From NCBI GenBank assembly GCA_009885905.1, contig VFJU01000095.1, positions 1 to 21,592 on the forward strand: a stretch of DNA of 21,592 nucleotides, written 5' to 3'. Source of the stretch: Verrucomicrobiota bacterium. GTDB lineage: Bacteria > Verrucomicrobiota > Verrucomicrobiia > Verrucomicrobiales > Akkermansiaceae. The position numbers and the translations under genes were made by a program. Under the pieces are notes generated by a model. That model had not been told where the DNA came from, ran no database searches, and was given only the letters and a program-made list of their open reading frames with translations. This document shows positions 5,825 to 14,476 of this stretch, one piece after another; the first letter of the stretch is position 1; every line of letters begins with the position of its first letter.

Positions 5825-7732
5825 ATGCCGAACGAAGAAATTCCTGAAAATCAAGCCGCTCATCGCTTCAAAAAGCGTGGCTTCTCGTTTGAGAGTGCGA
5901 TCCGCTATTTCTTCGCATCGAACGCTGGACTGACCATTGTCATCCTAACATTAATCATTGTTTTCTTATTGAAGGAAGGACTTGGATTCTTTCCTGGCTA
6001 TCGGAGAGAGCTCGAAGTTTATCGCATCGCAGGATTGGAATTTGTCGACATTTCGAGGAAAAATCTCACGGATCACGAACAGCTTACCAGTGTTTTAAAT
6101 CGCGCTTATTATGCTGAGATCAATGGGAAGTGCGGCCGCGAATTGCTCCGTAGTCAGGAAGCCAATGCGCTTTTCAACGCGTACACCGATCAGACGAGTT
6201 CGACGCGTGATTTAGTTCTGAATAATACTCAGGCTGGAGAAAATAAGGAATCTAAAATTCTCGCTGCATTAGGAACTAACTTCGCCAAGCAGAAGGCAAA
6301 AGCTCTCAAATCGCTGCCAGCTACCCCCCACCTCAGTGATCGTGAGCGTCACGATTTGATCGAATCCATTCGTATTCGCTCGTTGGAATCCACCGAAGAT
6401 CCAGCGTTGGTGACGGCACTGGCAGAGGAATTTTCAAACGCTCAGCAAAAACAAGCGGAGTCTCTAATCGGTATGAGGGCGACCATCGACGCTTTCGACG
6501 CTGCAGGTGCTGAGTTGAGCATGCTGGTCTCCGAAATGACCGAGATGGTCACCGCCACCAAGGAGAAAATCCAAGACGCCGACATTCTTGAAAAAGATCG
6601 TAAGACATTACTTGCGGCGGCTTCCAGCGCGAAGGATGCCGTGGAGCGTGAGAAGCTAACTGCTGAGGCACTCGCGTCTCTAGCAGATAAGCCAGACGTA
6701 GAAGGCCCAATCAAAAAACTGCTAGAGCGCCGTCCACAGTGTAGCGACGCCCATCGTGCGCTGCAAAAATCAGTTGAACCTCTCGCCGCTCAACTTCCTG
6801 AAAGCCTTAGCCAACCCGAGGCGTCACGTTTATTGAGTGCCGCTCGTCAGACATTTCCGGTTTTCATTACGAACCTAGAAAAAACACTGCCTGCAATCCG
6901 TGATTGGAATGATAAAGCTCCTGTGGAATTGACCGCTGCCATTGGTTCATTCCTAACTGGAAAAGACTGGGTCACGGGTGGAGAGTGGCAAGATTTTTAT
7001 GGTATTCTACCTCTTGCTGCAGGCTCTTTGATGATTTCTATCGTCGCTCTTGTCCTTGCAATACCGTCTGGTATCGGTGCTGCGGTTTATGTGAATCAAT
7101 TTGCTTCTAACAGAGAGCAGTCGCTGATCAAACCCGTGATCGAATTCATTCAAGCAATTCCATCCGTAGTTTTAGGCTTCATCGGGATATTGGTATTTGG
7201 ATCAGTGTTACGAGATCTCTCGACCTGGGACTCTCTGTCTTGGATCCCAGGATTTCCGATCGAGGAGCGACTCAATATTTTCACCGCAGGATGCCTCCTT
7301 GCTTTGATGAGTATCCCTACCATTTTTTCGCTCGCGGAGGATGCACTCAACAACGTTCCATCCGCTTACGCCGAGGCTTCCGAGGCTCTGGGAGCTTCGC
7401 GTGTGCAGACGACTTTTCGCGTGATCATTCCTGCGGCATTTTCTGGAATTCTCGCCGCGGTGCTGCTCGGATTTGGTCGCGTCATTGGTGAAACGATGGT
7501 GGTGCTCCTGGTTGCCGGTAATCGAATTAAAATTCCAGATTTCACGAGTGGGTTGGGAAGCTTTTTGCAGCCTTCTCACACGCTCACCGGCATCATCGCT
7601 CAAGAACTTGGAGAAGTCCCACTCGGTAGCGTGCATTATCGGGCATTATTTGTCGTTGGTATTTTGTTATTCGCGGTGGTGCTTACGATTAATGCGACCG
7701 CACATCGGTTCGTGAATAAAATGAAACGCTAA
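5825..7732 (+). CDS. pstC: Phosphate ABC transporter permease PstC with a large extracytoplasmic insert
   Basis: The product is 635 residues, about twice the usual PstC length. A first membrane segment at about 33-50 is followed by the stretch GLGFFPGYRRE. Then come roughly 325 mostly helical, Ala/Glu/Lys-rich residues (about 60-385) with no obvious membrane segment. The normal permease core resumes at DFYGILPLAAGSLMISIV and has about five more membrane helices. The coupling loop that contacts the ATPase is clear at 515-535 (AYAEASEALGASRVQTTFRV), followed by GRVIGETM at 551-558. With the N-terminus in the cytoplasm, the insert falls on the outer side of the membrane, facing PstS. It has coiled-coil character (for example 220-285). 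It forms the channel with PstA, whose gene starts 11 bases downstream. Confidence 0.92.
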   Translation: MPNEEIPENQAAHRFKKRGFSFESAIRYFFASNAGLTIVILTLIIVFLLKEGLGFFPGYRRELEVYRIAGLEFVDISRKNLTDHEQLTSVLNRAYYAEINGKCGRELLRSQEANALFNAYTDQTSSTRDLVLNNTQAGENKESKILAALGTNFAKQKAKALKSLPATPHLSDRERHDLIESIRIRSLESTEDPALVTALAEEFSNAQQKQAESLIGMRATIDAFDAAGAELSMLVSEMTEMVTATKEKIQDADILEKDRKTLLAAASSAKDAVEREKLTAEALASLADKPDVEGPIKKLLERRPQCSDAHRALQKSVEPLAAQLPESLSQPEASRLLSAARQTFPVFITNLEKTLPAIRDWNDKAPVELTAAIGSFLTGKDWVTGGEWQDFYGILPLAAGSLMISIVALVLAIPSGIGAAVYVNQFASNREQSLIKPVIEFIQAIPSVVLGFIGILVFGSVLRDLSTWDSLSWIPGFPIEERLNIFTAGCLLALMSIPTIFSLAEDALNNVPSAYAEASEALGASRVQTTFRVIIPAAFSGILAAVLLGFGRVIGETMVVLLVAGNRIKIPDFTSGLGSFLQPSHTLTGIIAQELGEVPLGSVHYRALFVVGILLFAVVLTINATAHRFVNKMKR

Positions 7733-7743
7733 TCATTTCTATC

Positions 7744-8871
7744 ATGTTTAATCCAGAAAACTTAATTCTTAAAGGTCTTCCGAAAGGACATATCAAAGAT
7801 CGCGTTGTGCGTTCTTTGATGGCAGGCCTCACTTATGCGATCGTGCTCATCGCTGCATTGTTATTCGGCAAAATCATTGTCGATGGTGCGCCGGTATTAT
7901 TCAAAGCGCAGGCTCCTTTCGTTGATTTTGAATTTCTAACTGCAAAGAATGAGACGTTACATGTTTTTGACGATGCACAGGGCACGCGTCATCAACTTCC
8001 AGCTTCTGCTTATAGCGATTATATTAAAAAGCACGAAGGCACGCCTATTTTTAATGAGACAACTTACTCTTATTCCGGTGGTGGTATTGCAGGACCCATC
8101 GTTGGTACTATTTTGCTTACGGTAGGTTCGATGATTCTTGCGTTGTTCTTTGGTGTCTGTGCGGCCATTTATCTCTCTGAATATGCCAAGCAAAGCCCAT
8201 TCATTCACGCAGTTCGTCTAGCGATTTTGAATCTTGCTGGAATTCCATCCATCGTGTTTGGCCTGTTTGGTTTTTCGGTTTTCGTGCTTGCGGTGCCGGT
8301 AATCACGGCAACTCCATCCGACCGCTCGTTGCTCTGTGTTCCGCTTTTCATCAATGATTACGTGATGAGTTTTCAAGGTTGGAATTCATCGCTTATGGCG
8401 GGGTGTGCGACGTTGGCCTGTATGATTTTACCCGTGATTATCACGGCCTCTGAGGAGTCGTTGCGCGCGGTTCCTCAAGGGTTTCGCGATGCATCATTGG
8501 CACTTGGTGCCACCCGTTGGCAGACGATCCGTAAATGCGTGATACCATTTTCTTTGTCGGGAATTCTCACCTCTTCATTACTCGCCATCACACGAGTCGC
8601 AGGAGAAACCGCCCCAATTATGTTTACTGCCGCTGTCGCAGCTAAGGATGATTTGCCATGGCAAGGATTGAAGAGTCCGTTTGATTTGCTTTCCTCCCAA
8701 GTGCAAGCATTGCCCTATCATATTTACACCTTAGCGGCTCGGATTCCGAGTTCGGAATACACGCAGCGGGCTCAGTATGGTTCGGTTTTTGTTTTTCTTG
8801 TCATCGTCGCGTTCCTATCGCTCGGTTCGATGATTCTGCGCAGCAAACTGCGGTCAAAACTTAAGTGGTAA
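7744..8871 (+). CDS. pstA: Phosphate ABC transporter permease PstA
   Basis: This is a 375-residue integral membrane protein and the partner of PstC. The first membrane segment is at about 25-46. An outer loop of about 65 residues (50-115) is longer than usual but far shorter than the PstC insert. Five further helices follow, including [21 protein letters not shown] and the conserved [18 protein letters not shown]. The coupling loop for the ATPase is at 237-262 ([20 protein letters not shown]). [15 protein letters not shown] at 283-297 is highly typical of PstA. The C-terminus is basic ([11 protein letters not shown]) and should be cytoplasmic. The stop codon is separated from the pstB start by only 2 bases, which suggests translational coupling. 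Confidence 0.95.
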   Translation: MFNPENLILKGLPKGHIKDRVVRSLMAGLTYAIVLIAALLFGKIIVDGAPVLFKAQAPFVDFEFLTAKNETLHVFDDAQGTRHQLPASAYSDYIKKHEGTPIFNETTYSYSGGGIAGPIVGTILLTVGSMILALFFGVCAAIYLSEYAKQSPFIHAVRLAILNLAGIPSIVFGLFGFSVFVLAVPVITATPSDRSLLCVPLFINDYVMSFQGWNSSLMAGCATLACMILPVIITASEESLRAVPQGFRDASLALGATRWQTIRKCVIPFSLSGILTSSLLAITRVAGETAPIMFTAAVAAKDDLPWQGLKSPFDLLSSQVQALPYHIYTLAARIPSSEYTQRAQYGSVFVFLVIVAFLSLGSMILRSKLRSKLKW

Positions 8872-8873
8872 AT

Positions 8874-9632
8874 ATGGACACCGCGATTGAAATTAAGAAT
8901 CTAACTTTTGCCTACTCGGGCAAGCAAGTGCTTCACGACGTCACGCTCGACATCCCCGTCCGCCAAGTGACCGCTTTTATTGGACCCTCTGGATGTGGTA
9001 AGTCGACACTACTGCGTTGCTTCAACCGAATCAACGATCGCATCCCTAACGCCAAGGTCACTGGTGGCTCTATCTACGTTCACGGGATTGATATCAATCG
9101 CCGCGACATCGACCTGCAAGAGCTCCGGCGCCGAATCGGTATGGTATTCCAAAAGTACAACCCGTTTCCAAAATCGATTTACGAAAACGTCGCCTTCAGT
9201 CTTCGTTTGTCAGGTCTAACAAAGCGAACGCAGCTTGACGAGATTGTTGAAAATGCGCTGCAAAGTGCTGCGTTGTGGGACGAGGTAAAGGACCGTTTGC
9301 ACTCTAGCGCGTTTGGCCTGTCTGGAGGTCAGCAACAACGTTTATGCATTGCCCGAGCCATTGCGAACCAACCTGAAATTCTTCTGATGGATGAACCCTG
9401 CGCCGCGCTTGATCCGCTCGCGACCTTGAAAATCGAGGAATTGATTTATGAATTAAAGAAGCAATACACCATCGTGATTGTCACACACAATATGGCTCAA
9501 GCCACGCGCTGTTCTGATAGAACTGCATTCATGTATCTTGGAAAACTCATCGAATACGGTCCCACAATGCAGATATTCGAAACGCCCAAAGAACCTCAAA
9601 CTGAGGCCTATGTCACTGGCACCTTCGGCTGA
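8874..9632 (+). CDS. pstB: Phosphate ABC transporter ATPase PstB, first copy
   Basis: This 252-residue ATPase powers phosphate import through PstC/PstA from the cytoplasmic side. All motifs are intact: Walker [10 protein letters not shown] at 37-45, Q-loop Q93, the PstB-type signature LSGGQQQR at 149-156, Walker B LLMDEP at 170-175, D-loop SALD-like CAALD at 176-180, and the switch His H205. I start at the ATG at 8874, two bases after the pstA stop. A GTG at 8865 in the same frame would overlap pstA and add only three residues. A second, clearly related pstB follows 14 bases downstream. Both copies appear catalytically competent, so this is not a decayed duplicate. Confidence 0.95.
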   Translation: MDTAIEIKNLTFAYSGKQVLHDVTLDIPVRQVTAFIGPSGCGKSTLLRCFNRINDRIPNAKVTGGSIYVHGIDINRRDIDLQELRRRIGMVFQKYNPFPKSIYENVAFSLRLSGLTKRTQLDEIVENALQSAALWDEVKDRLHSSAFGLSGGQQQRLCIARAIANQPEILLMDEPCAALDPLATLKIEELIYELKKQYTIVIVTHNMAQATRCSDRTAFMYLGKLIEYGPTMQIFETPKEPQTEAYVTGTFG

Positions 9633-9646
9633 TTCCTTTCACGGTT

Positions 9647-10408
9647 ATGAAGCATTCATCCATCGCCATTTCGAATCTCGATTTTAGTTACGGGTCATCA
9701 CCTGCATTGAACGACATCAATCTGGAAATCCCGGCAAAGTCCGTGACGGCTTTCATCGGCCCATCGGGTTGCGGCAAGTCCACGTTGTTGCGTTGCATCA
9801 ATCGCATGAATGATGAAATTCCGATTGCGAAAATCACTCGCGGCGGAATCTACCTTGATGGTATCGATATTCACGACAGCTCGGTAGACGTCGTGAAGCT
9901 GCGACGGGATGTGGGGATGGTTTTTCAAAAATCCAATCCGTTTCCCCGCAGTATTTACGATAATGTGGCCTACGGTCTTCGGCTTCAAGGTTCGCTGCCT
10001 AAATCCGTGCTGGATCAATCGATCGAAGAAGCTCTGCGTGCAGCGGCCTTGTGGGACGAGGTCAAGGACCGGATGAATGAATCAGCCTTTGGACTTTCTG
10101 GTGGACAACAGCAGCGTCTTTGCATCGCGCGCACGATCGCGGTCAAACCTTCGATTGTATTAATGGATGAGCCATGCAGTGCTTTAGATCCTATTGCCAC
10201 GGCTAAAGTCGAAGAACTGATCTGGGATCTCAAAGCACATTACACCATTGTCATCGTTACTCACAATATGCAGCAAGCTTCTAGAGTATCCGATAAAACC
10301 GCTTTTTTCTACATGGGAAATCTAATTGAGTTTTCCGAGACTTCGCGAATTTTCAGTAATCCAAGGGTAAAAAAGACCGAAGAATATATAACGGGTCGTT
10401 TCGGTTGA
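9647..10408 (+). CDS. pstB: Phosphate ABC transporter ATPase PstB, second copy
   Basis: This 253-residue protein is a paralogue of the preceding one. It shares long identical blocks such as [17 protein letters not shown] and [10 protein letters not shown]. Walker A is GPSGCGKST at 38-46, the signature LSGGQQQR is at 150-157, Walker B is VLMDEP at 171-176 and the switch His is H206. The copies differ mainly in the N-terminal strands, in the segment after the Walker A helix ([14 protein letters not shown] versus [13 protein letters not shown]) and in the C-terminal 30 residues. With one PstC and one PstA, the transporter could use a PstB heterodimer or alternate homodimers; the sequence does not decide. 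phoU begins 31 bases downstream. Confidence 0.95.
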   Translation: MKHSSIAISNLDFSYGSSPALNDINLEIPAKSVTAFIGPSGCGKSTLLRCINRMNDEIPIAKITRGGIYLDGIDIHDSSVDVVKLRRDVGMVFQKSNPFPRSIYDNVAYGLRLQGSLPKSVLDQSIEEALRAAALWDEVKDRMNESAFGLSGGQQQRLCIARTIAVKPSIVLMDEPCSALDPIATAKVEELIWDLKAHYTIVIVTHNMQQASRVSDKTAFFYMGNLIEFSETSRIFSNPRVKKTEEYITGRFG

Positions 10409-10439
10409 TTTTCTAAATGATTTACTTTAATTTGATTTC

Positions 10440-11153
10440 ATGAACAGTCAGCACATTTTTAGAGATTTTGATAAAGCGATTGACGCTTTGCGTGCTGATG
10501 TTCTTCTCATGGCCAGTTTGACTCGGCAAAATCTCGAGCGAGCAATGTGTTCATTACTCGAGCGGAATATAGATCTCGCTAGGGCTGTGATAGCTGACGA
10601 TTCTGATGTCGATGACCTCGAGCGTAAAATCGACCAGTCCGGAATGGAAATTCTCGCCCGCTTTCATCCAATGGCCTCAGATTTGAGGCTCGTGGTCACC
10701 TCAATGAAGATGGCACACAACCTCGAACGGATATCCGATCATGCGGTGAATATTGCTAAACGCTCAAAAAAAATCTGTAAGTCATCCGTGCTCGAAGAAG
10801 TGGGTCTTGCGGAACCTTTATATTCGATGGCCGATAGTATTCTGCGAGATTCTTTGATGGCCTACACGGATGCAAATGCTGAGCTTGGGCAGAGTTTGAA
10901 AGCTCGAGACAAAGAATTAGATCGTCTGCAAAAACAAATGGTATCAGCTCTCAGTCGTCGGCTTGAAGATTCTAACGGACGCTCAGAAAATCTGCTTCAT
11001 TTGATCTTCATTGCGGGTTCGATCGAGCGCATTGGTGATCTCGCGGTGAACATGGGTGAAGATGCTTTCTTCTTAGGTGAGGCTCGTGATATCCGTCACG
11101 AATCGCGCAAGAATTTAACATTAGATCCTACGGAAGAAAGTGCAGATGACTAA
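10440..11153 (+). CDS. phoU: Phosphate signalling and uptake regulator PhoU
   Basis: This 237-residue all-helical protein is built from two similar three-helix units. Each unit carries the metal-binding ExxxD motif of PhoU: E96-R-I-S-D100 (within KMAHNLERISDHAVNIAKR) and E196-R-I-G-D200 (within GSIERIGDLAVNMGEDAFF). PhoU sits on the cytoplasmic side of the Pst transporter, restrains the Pho response when phosphate is plentiful and limits Pst activity. As the last gene of the operon it completes the porin-pstSCABB-phoU set. The sensor kinase and response regulator (phoR/phoB) are not in this window. The length and both motifs are normal. Confidence 0.95.
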   Translation: MNSQHIFRDFDKAIDALRADVLLMASLTRQNLERAMCSLLERNIDLARAVIADDSDVDDLERKIDQSGMEILARFHPMASDLRLVVTSMKMAHNLERISDHAVNIAKRSKKICKSSVLEEVGLAEPLYSMADSILRDSLMAYTDANAELGQSLKARDKELDRLQKQMVSALSRRLEDSNGRSENLLHLIFIAGSIERIGDLAVNMGEDAFFLGEARDIRHESRKNLTLDPTEESADD

Positions 11154-11164
11154 TCCAAATAAGC

Positions 11165-11183
11165 TGAAGCGATGATTGCTTCA
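11165..11183. terminator. Weak hairpin between convergent phoU and pgsA
   Basis: TGAAGC at 11165-11170 pairs with GCTTCA at 11178-11183 around a 7-base loop, followed by TTT on the plus strand and overlapping the pgsA stop codon. It lies where a terminator for phoU is expected, but the stem is short. Confidence 0.3.
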
Positions 11184-11774
11184 TTTGCCACGCAGTAAAT
11201 TCCGCGAAGACCAAAGGTAGTTCCATCCAGAGATAACTGTTAGTAATACAGCGGCTGAAAGTAGGATGGGCTGCAACCATCCTCCTTCGGACAATGGGCG
11301 CGTTAGATTTCCAAGCCACCCAAGTGCGGCAGGTTGATTTTTTGAGTGGATGGCAGTGAGCCAGATCAATCCAGTGATGAGGTAGGCCAACTGGACTGTC
11401 GTTTTCCATTTGCCCAGATGATCCGCCGCAAGGACTTGGCCGGCCTCGACAGCGATTTGGCGCAATCCGGTGACGAGAAACTCGCGACCGATGATCAGCG
11501 CAGTAACCCAGACTGGGCAAAGCTTCTGCTCGGTGAAAAACACAAATGCAGCACTGACCAAGATCTTGTCAGCCAATGGATCCATGAGTTTTCCGAGGGG
11601 GGTGACAAGACCCATTTTTCGGGCCAACCAACCATCCAACCAGTCGCTAAGCGCCGCAACAATGAACAGCGCCAAGCCCGCACCGTAGCCCGTGGCTGAG
11701 CGCTGAGAAACAGCGATCACAAATGCCGCTGTCATAATTAAGCGGGAAAAAGTGATCGCGTTTGGGATGTTCAC
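11181..11774 (-). CDS. pgsA: CDP-diacylglycerol--glycerol-3-phosphate 3-phosphatidyltransferase
   Basis: This inner-membrane enzyme joins CDP-diacylglycerol and glycerol-3-phosphate to give phosphatidylglycerol phosphate, the committed step to phosphatidylglycerol and cardiolipin. The CDP-alcohol phosphotransferase motif is complete: D44, D47-G48, A51-R52, G61, D65 and D69, with the exact family spacing. Several membrane segments surround it, and the N-terminus NIPNAITFSRL is typical of PgsA. I take the GTG at 11772-11774, which gives 197 residues and the family's usual start. An in-frame GTG at 11820-11822 would add 16 residues and has an AGAGGGG stretch upstream, so it remains possible. PgsA is favoured over phosphatidylserine synthase by the N-terminus and length. 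It is convergent with phoU and divergent from gnd. Confidence 0.9.
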   Translation of the reverse strand: MNIPNAITFSRLIMTAAFVIAVSQRSATGYGAGLALFIVAALSDWLDGWLARKMGLVTPLGKLMDPLADKILVSAAFVFFTEQKLCPVWVTALIIGREFLVTGLRQIAVEAGQVLAADHLGKWKTTVQLAYLITGLIWLTAIHSKNQPAALGWLGNLTRPLSEGGWLQPILLSAAVLLTVISGWNYLWSSRNLLRGK

Positions 11775-11875
11775 CCCAATAATGTGGAAAATGCAGCGAC
11801 GGATTGCAACAAGGGGTTGCACGGATTGATCATCCCCTCTACATCCTCGCTAGCCCAGTTGGTGGCATTATACTT

Positions 11876-13291
11876 ATGAATAGCGATTTCGGACTTATCG
11901 GTCTGGCCGTAATGGGCCAGAATCTTGTTCTCAACGTGGAATCCCGCGGATTCCAAGTCTCGGTTTATAACCGAACATCATCTGTTACGGATGCATTTGT
12001 TGCGGCTCACCCGAGTAAAAAACTTGTTGGTGCCCAGTCGCTCGAGGGCTTTGTGCAATCTCTTTCCTCTCCGAGAAAGGTGATGATCATGGTGAAAGCT
12101 GGGGCTCCAGTAGACGCCGTCATTGAGTCTCTCATCCCGCTTCTCGATAAAGGTGACATCATCATCGATGGTGGGAACTCACTCTACACTGACACGGAGC
12201 GTCGCGACAAATGGCTTGGTGATCTCGGGTTTCGCTTCATCGGTGCTGGGGTTTCTGGTGGTGAAGAGGGCGCGCGCAAAGGTCCATCTATCATGCCTGG
12301 TGGCCCAGCTTCCACTTGGGAAGTCATGAAGCCTATTTTCGAATCCATCGCGGCTAAGGCTGAAGGCGAACCCTGCGTCTTCCACATCGGACCCGGCGGC
12401 GCTGGCCACTATGTGAAGATGATCCACAATGGCATCGAGTACGGGGACATGCAATTGATCTGCGAAGCTTATAACATCTTTAAGGCCGCAGGATTTGAAG
12501 CGGCTGAGCTTGCTGAAGTTTTCTCGGATTGGAACGACGGCGATCTTGAAAGCTACCTCATCCAGATCACCGCGGAGATTTTCAAACAAAAAGATCCAGC
12601 AACCAACAAAGCACTGGTCGATCTCATTCTGGACACGGCGGGACAGAAAGGCACTGGTAAATGGACGCTTATCAATGCCGTGGAAAATGCAGTGGTGATT
12701 TCGACGATCAACGCGGCGGTGGAAGCTCGGATTCTTTCGTCGATGAAAGACAAGCGAGTCGCGGCAAGCAAAATTCTCCAGGGGCCTAAGCCGGAGATCG
12801 ATGTGAAGAAGAAAAAACTCATCAAAAAAGTTCATGATGCGCTCTTTGCTTCAAAGATTATTTCTTATGCCCAAGGACTCGACCTCATCACTGCGATGGG
12901 GGCCGAAAAAGGCTGGGACTTGGATCTCGCAAAAATCGCTGCGATCTGGCGCGGGGGTTGTATCATCCGTGCGCGTTTCCTCAACGATATCACCGAGGCC
13001 TACCGCACCAACCCTAAGTTAGAAAATCTGATGCTCGCTCCATTTTTCACCGATCTTCTTAACGGATTCCAAGAAAACTGGCGGGAAGTTGTATCGCTGG
13101 CCACCCTTGCCGGCATTCCTGTGCCCGCCTTCAGCGCCTCGTTGGGTTATTACGACAGTTATCGTAGTGCGGTCCTACCAGCAAATCTTCTACAAGCGCA
13201 GCGTGATTTCTTCGGTGCGCACACTTATGAGCGTGTGGATAAGCCGCGCGGCGAGATGTTTCACACCGATTGGCCTGAAGTGATCGGGTAA
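11876..13291 (+). CDS. gnd: 6-phosphogluconate dehydrogenase, decarboxylating
   Basis: This 471-residue cytoplasmic enzyme of the oxidative pentose phosphate pathway converts 6-phosphogluconate and NADP+ to ribulose 5-phosphate, CO2 and NADPH. The N-terminal Rossmann motif is GLIGLAVMGQN at 6-16. Catalytic and substrate residues appear in HYVKMIHNGIEYGDMQ (178-193, with K181 and E188). The family signature DTAGQKGTGKWT is at 253-264, and the C-terminal region ends with the conserved FHTDW. The length matches the long homodimeric form. The frame is open 24 codons further upstream from a TTG, but those residues do not fit the family, so I start at the ATG at 11876. A clear terminator follows at 13340-13368. 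No zwf or pgl gene is next to it. Confidence 0.97.
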   Translation: MNSDFGLIGLAVMGQNLVLNVESRGFQVSVYNRTSSVTDAFVAAHPSKKLVGAQSLEGFVQSLSSPRKVMIMVKAGAPVDAVIESLIPLLDKGDIIIDGGNSLYTDTERRDKWLGDLGFRFIGAGVSGGEEGARKGPSIMPGGPASTWEVMKPIFESIAAKAEGEPCVFHIGPGGAGHYVKMIHNGIEYGDMQLICEAYNIFKAAGFEAAELAEVFSDWNDGDLESYLIQITAEIFKQKDPATNKALVDLILDTAGQKGTGKWTLINAVENAVVISTINAAVEARILSSMKDKRVAASKILQGPKPEIDVKKKKLIKKVHDALFASKIISYAQGLDLITAMGAEKGWDLDLAKIAAIWRGGCIIRARFLNDITEAYRTNPKLENLMLAPFFTDLLNGFQENWREVVSLATLAGIPVPAFSASLGYYDSYRSAVLPANLLQAQRDFFGAHTYERVDKPRGEMFHTDWPEVIG

Positions 13292-13339
13292 AGTAAAATC
13301 AGTAGCGGTTTTTAGCCGTTGCCGACAAATCCTATTTAG

Positions 13340-13368
13340 ACGACCGAGGTGTTTCTCGGTCGTTTTTT
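13340..13368 (+). terminator. Rho-independent terminator of gnd
   Basis: ACGACCGAG at 13340-13348 pairs perfectly with CTCGGTCGT at 13355-13363 around a 6-base loop (GTGTTT), followed by a run of T to 13368. It lies 48 bases after the gnd stop. The other strand has no matching U-tract, so it should act in one direction only. Confidence 0.92.
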
Positions 13369-13407
13369 GTTTGGATGGATTACTAATCGAAGCTTGAATG
13401 AAAACAG

Positions 13408-14343
13408 TTAGTTTTTTTGATCAAGATTCGCTGCCATTTCCTCGGCACTGGGCGTCTTCGATGGTACGCCTTGTTCTGGGACTGGGCAATTCGCGATCCA
13501 TGTGATGGCATTGAGGACGATGCGTCGTTGATCATCTTGTTGCCAGTTCTTGTGAAAGTGACCGCCGGTAAATCCAAAGGCGCGACCACCTCCTGAGGCT
13601 ACTGGGCGTTCATAAACCCACATCATGTGTTGTGGTTCCTTGCGATCTAACACTGCAGCACGTACCTCGGGATTCCCCTCGTGAGGACCATCTTTTCGTC
13701 TGAGCGTCTCCGGTGGGGGAAGATCAGTCAGAATAGGGGTCACACCCTCCATCCTTGGTGCAAATCTCATGTGATAATACCATTCGTCACGTAATTTAAA
13801 ATCATGGATTCCTTGCGTAACCGAGTGTTTTGGTAGCTTGTAAGAAGCTTCCCAATGCGGATTTACTGACCATTCAGTCTCAAAATACCCACCGATTAAA
13901 TTAAGCAATGCATCACCCGGTTCTCCCTTGGGGATTTCTACTGCATAGTGAATGCAGCCGATTCCAATTCCAGATGCAGCGATTTGTTTTAACTTTAATA
14001 GTTGATTCAGAGCAGGATGTCTTGGACCACCATCCGCATAAATGACGATCGCTGAGGCGCCAGTAAAGATCGATTCATCTTTCGGCCAACCTTCAGTAAC
14101 CACGACTGCTTCGATTGGAAGACCACTCTGATTGAGTTGCTGAGCGAGCAAAAGGCAACCAGCTCGGTGTTCGTGTTCACCCTTAGCGTGGCTTGCTTTT
14201 CCTGCGATAAGGACAATTTTCTTTTTCGTGGAATCTACAGCTTTTGGTTCACTGCGTGAGACAGTTACCAAGATTGTTAGAATGCCGAGAACACCGATGA
14301 TTGGAAAAAGAACAGCAATTCGATTTTTAAATAATTGAAGCAT
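13408..14343 (-). CDS. ThuA-domain protein with N-terminal membrane anchor or signal peptide
   Basis: This 311-residue protein has a hydrophobic N-terminal segment at about 9-28 (IAVLFPIIGVLGILTILVTV), either an uncleaved anchor or a signal peptide. A ThuA-like, glutamine-amidotransferase-fold domain runs from about residue 42 to 287. Family features visible are KKIVLIAGKASHAKGEHEH (41-59), GIGCIHYAVE (127-136), the DEWYYHMRF segment (186-194) and GFTGGHFHKNW (257-267). ThuA domains are linked to sugar utilisation and are abundant in Planctomycetes and Verrucomicrobiota, often as secreted proteins; a specific reaction is not established. The C-terminal 25 residues are a polar tail. It is divergent from the secreted nuclease gene, sharing a 133-base region with repeated GTCGAT motifs, and convergent with gnd. 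Confidence 0.88.
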   Translation of the reverse strand: MLQLFKNRIAVLFPIIGVLGILTILVTVSRSEPKAVDSTKKKIVLIAGKASHAKGEHEHRAGCLLLAQQLNQSGLPIEAVVVTEGWPKDESIFTGASAIVIYADGGPRHPALNQLLKLKQIAASGIGIGCIHYAVEIPKGEPGDALLNLIGGYFETEWSVNPHWEASYKLPKHSVTQGIHDFKLRDEWYYHMRFAPRMEGVTPILTDLPPPETLRRKDGPHEGNPEVRAAVLDRKEPQHMMWVYERPVASGGGRAFGFTGGHFHKNWQQDDQRRIVLNAITWIANCPVPEQGVPSKTPSAEEMAANLDQKN

Positions 14344-14394
14344 AATAATAGGTGGTGTTTGTGCTTTTACGCATAGTATTGGAAATTCTTACAA

Positions 14395-14445
14395 GTCGAT
14401 GAATTGGTAATATTGTCGATTTAATTAAGCGATAGGCTATCGACA
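14395..14445. promoter_or_regulatory. Repeated GTCGAT elements and a palindrome in the divergent thuA-like/nuclease promoter region
   Basis: GTCGAT occurs at 14395-14400 and 14415-14420, exactly 20 bases apart, and inverted (ATCGAC) at 14439-14444. The second copy and the inverted one extend to TGTCGAT and ATCGACA. Between them lies the near-perfect palindrome CGATAG-G-CTATCG (14430-14442). Two direct copies two helical turns apart plus an inverted copy suggest an operator for a shared regulator of both genes. No regulator gene is nearby, so this is inference from layout. Confidence 0.45.
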
Positions 14446-14476
14446 AGAAACAAGACAGTGCTAGAATAAAGTTCAA

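Noticed and set aside
7208..7636. Minus-strand open frame opposite pstC (142 codons)
   Set aside because: It is a shadow of the permease core; its composition is unlike a real protein and no start context is visible.
11804..11875. Upstream TTG start for gnd
   Set aside because: The extra 24 residues do not fit the family and would overlap the longer form of pgsA.
12179..12835. Long minus-strand open frame opposite gnd (218 codons)
   Set aside because: It is a shadow of a highly conserved gene, with no recognisable protein features.
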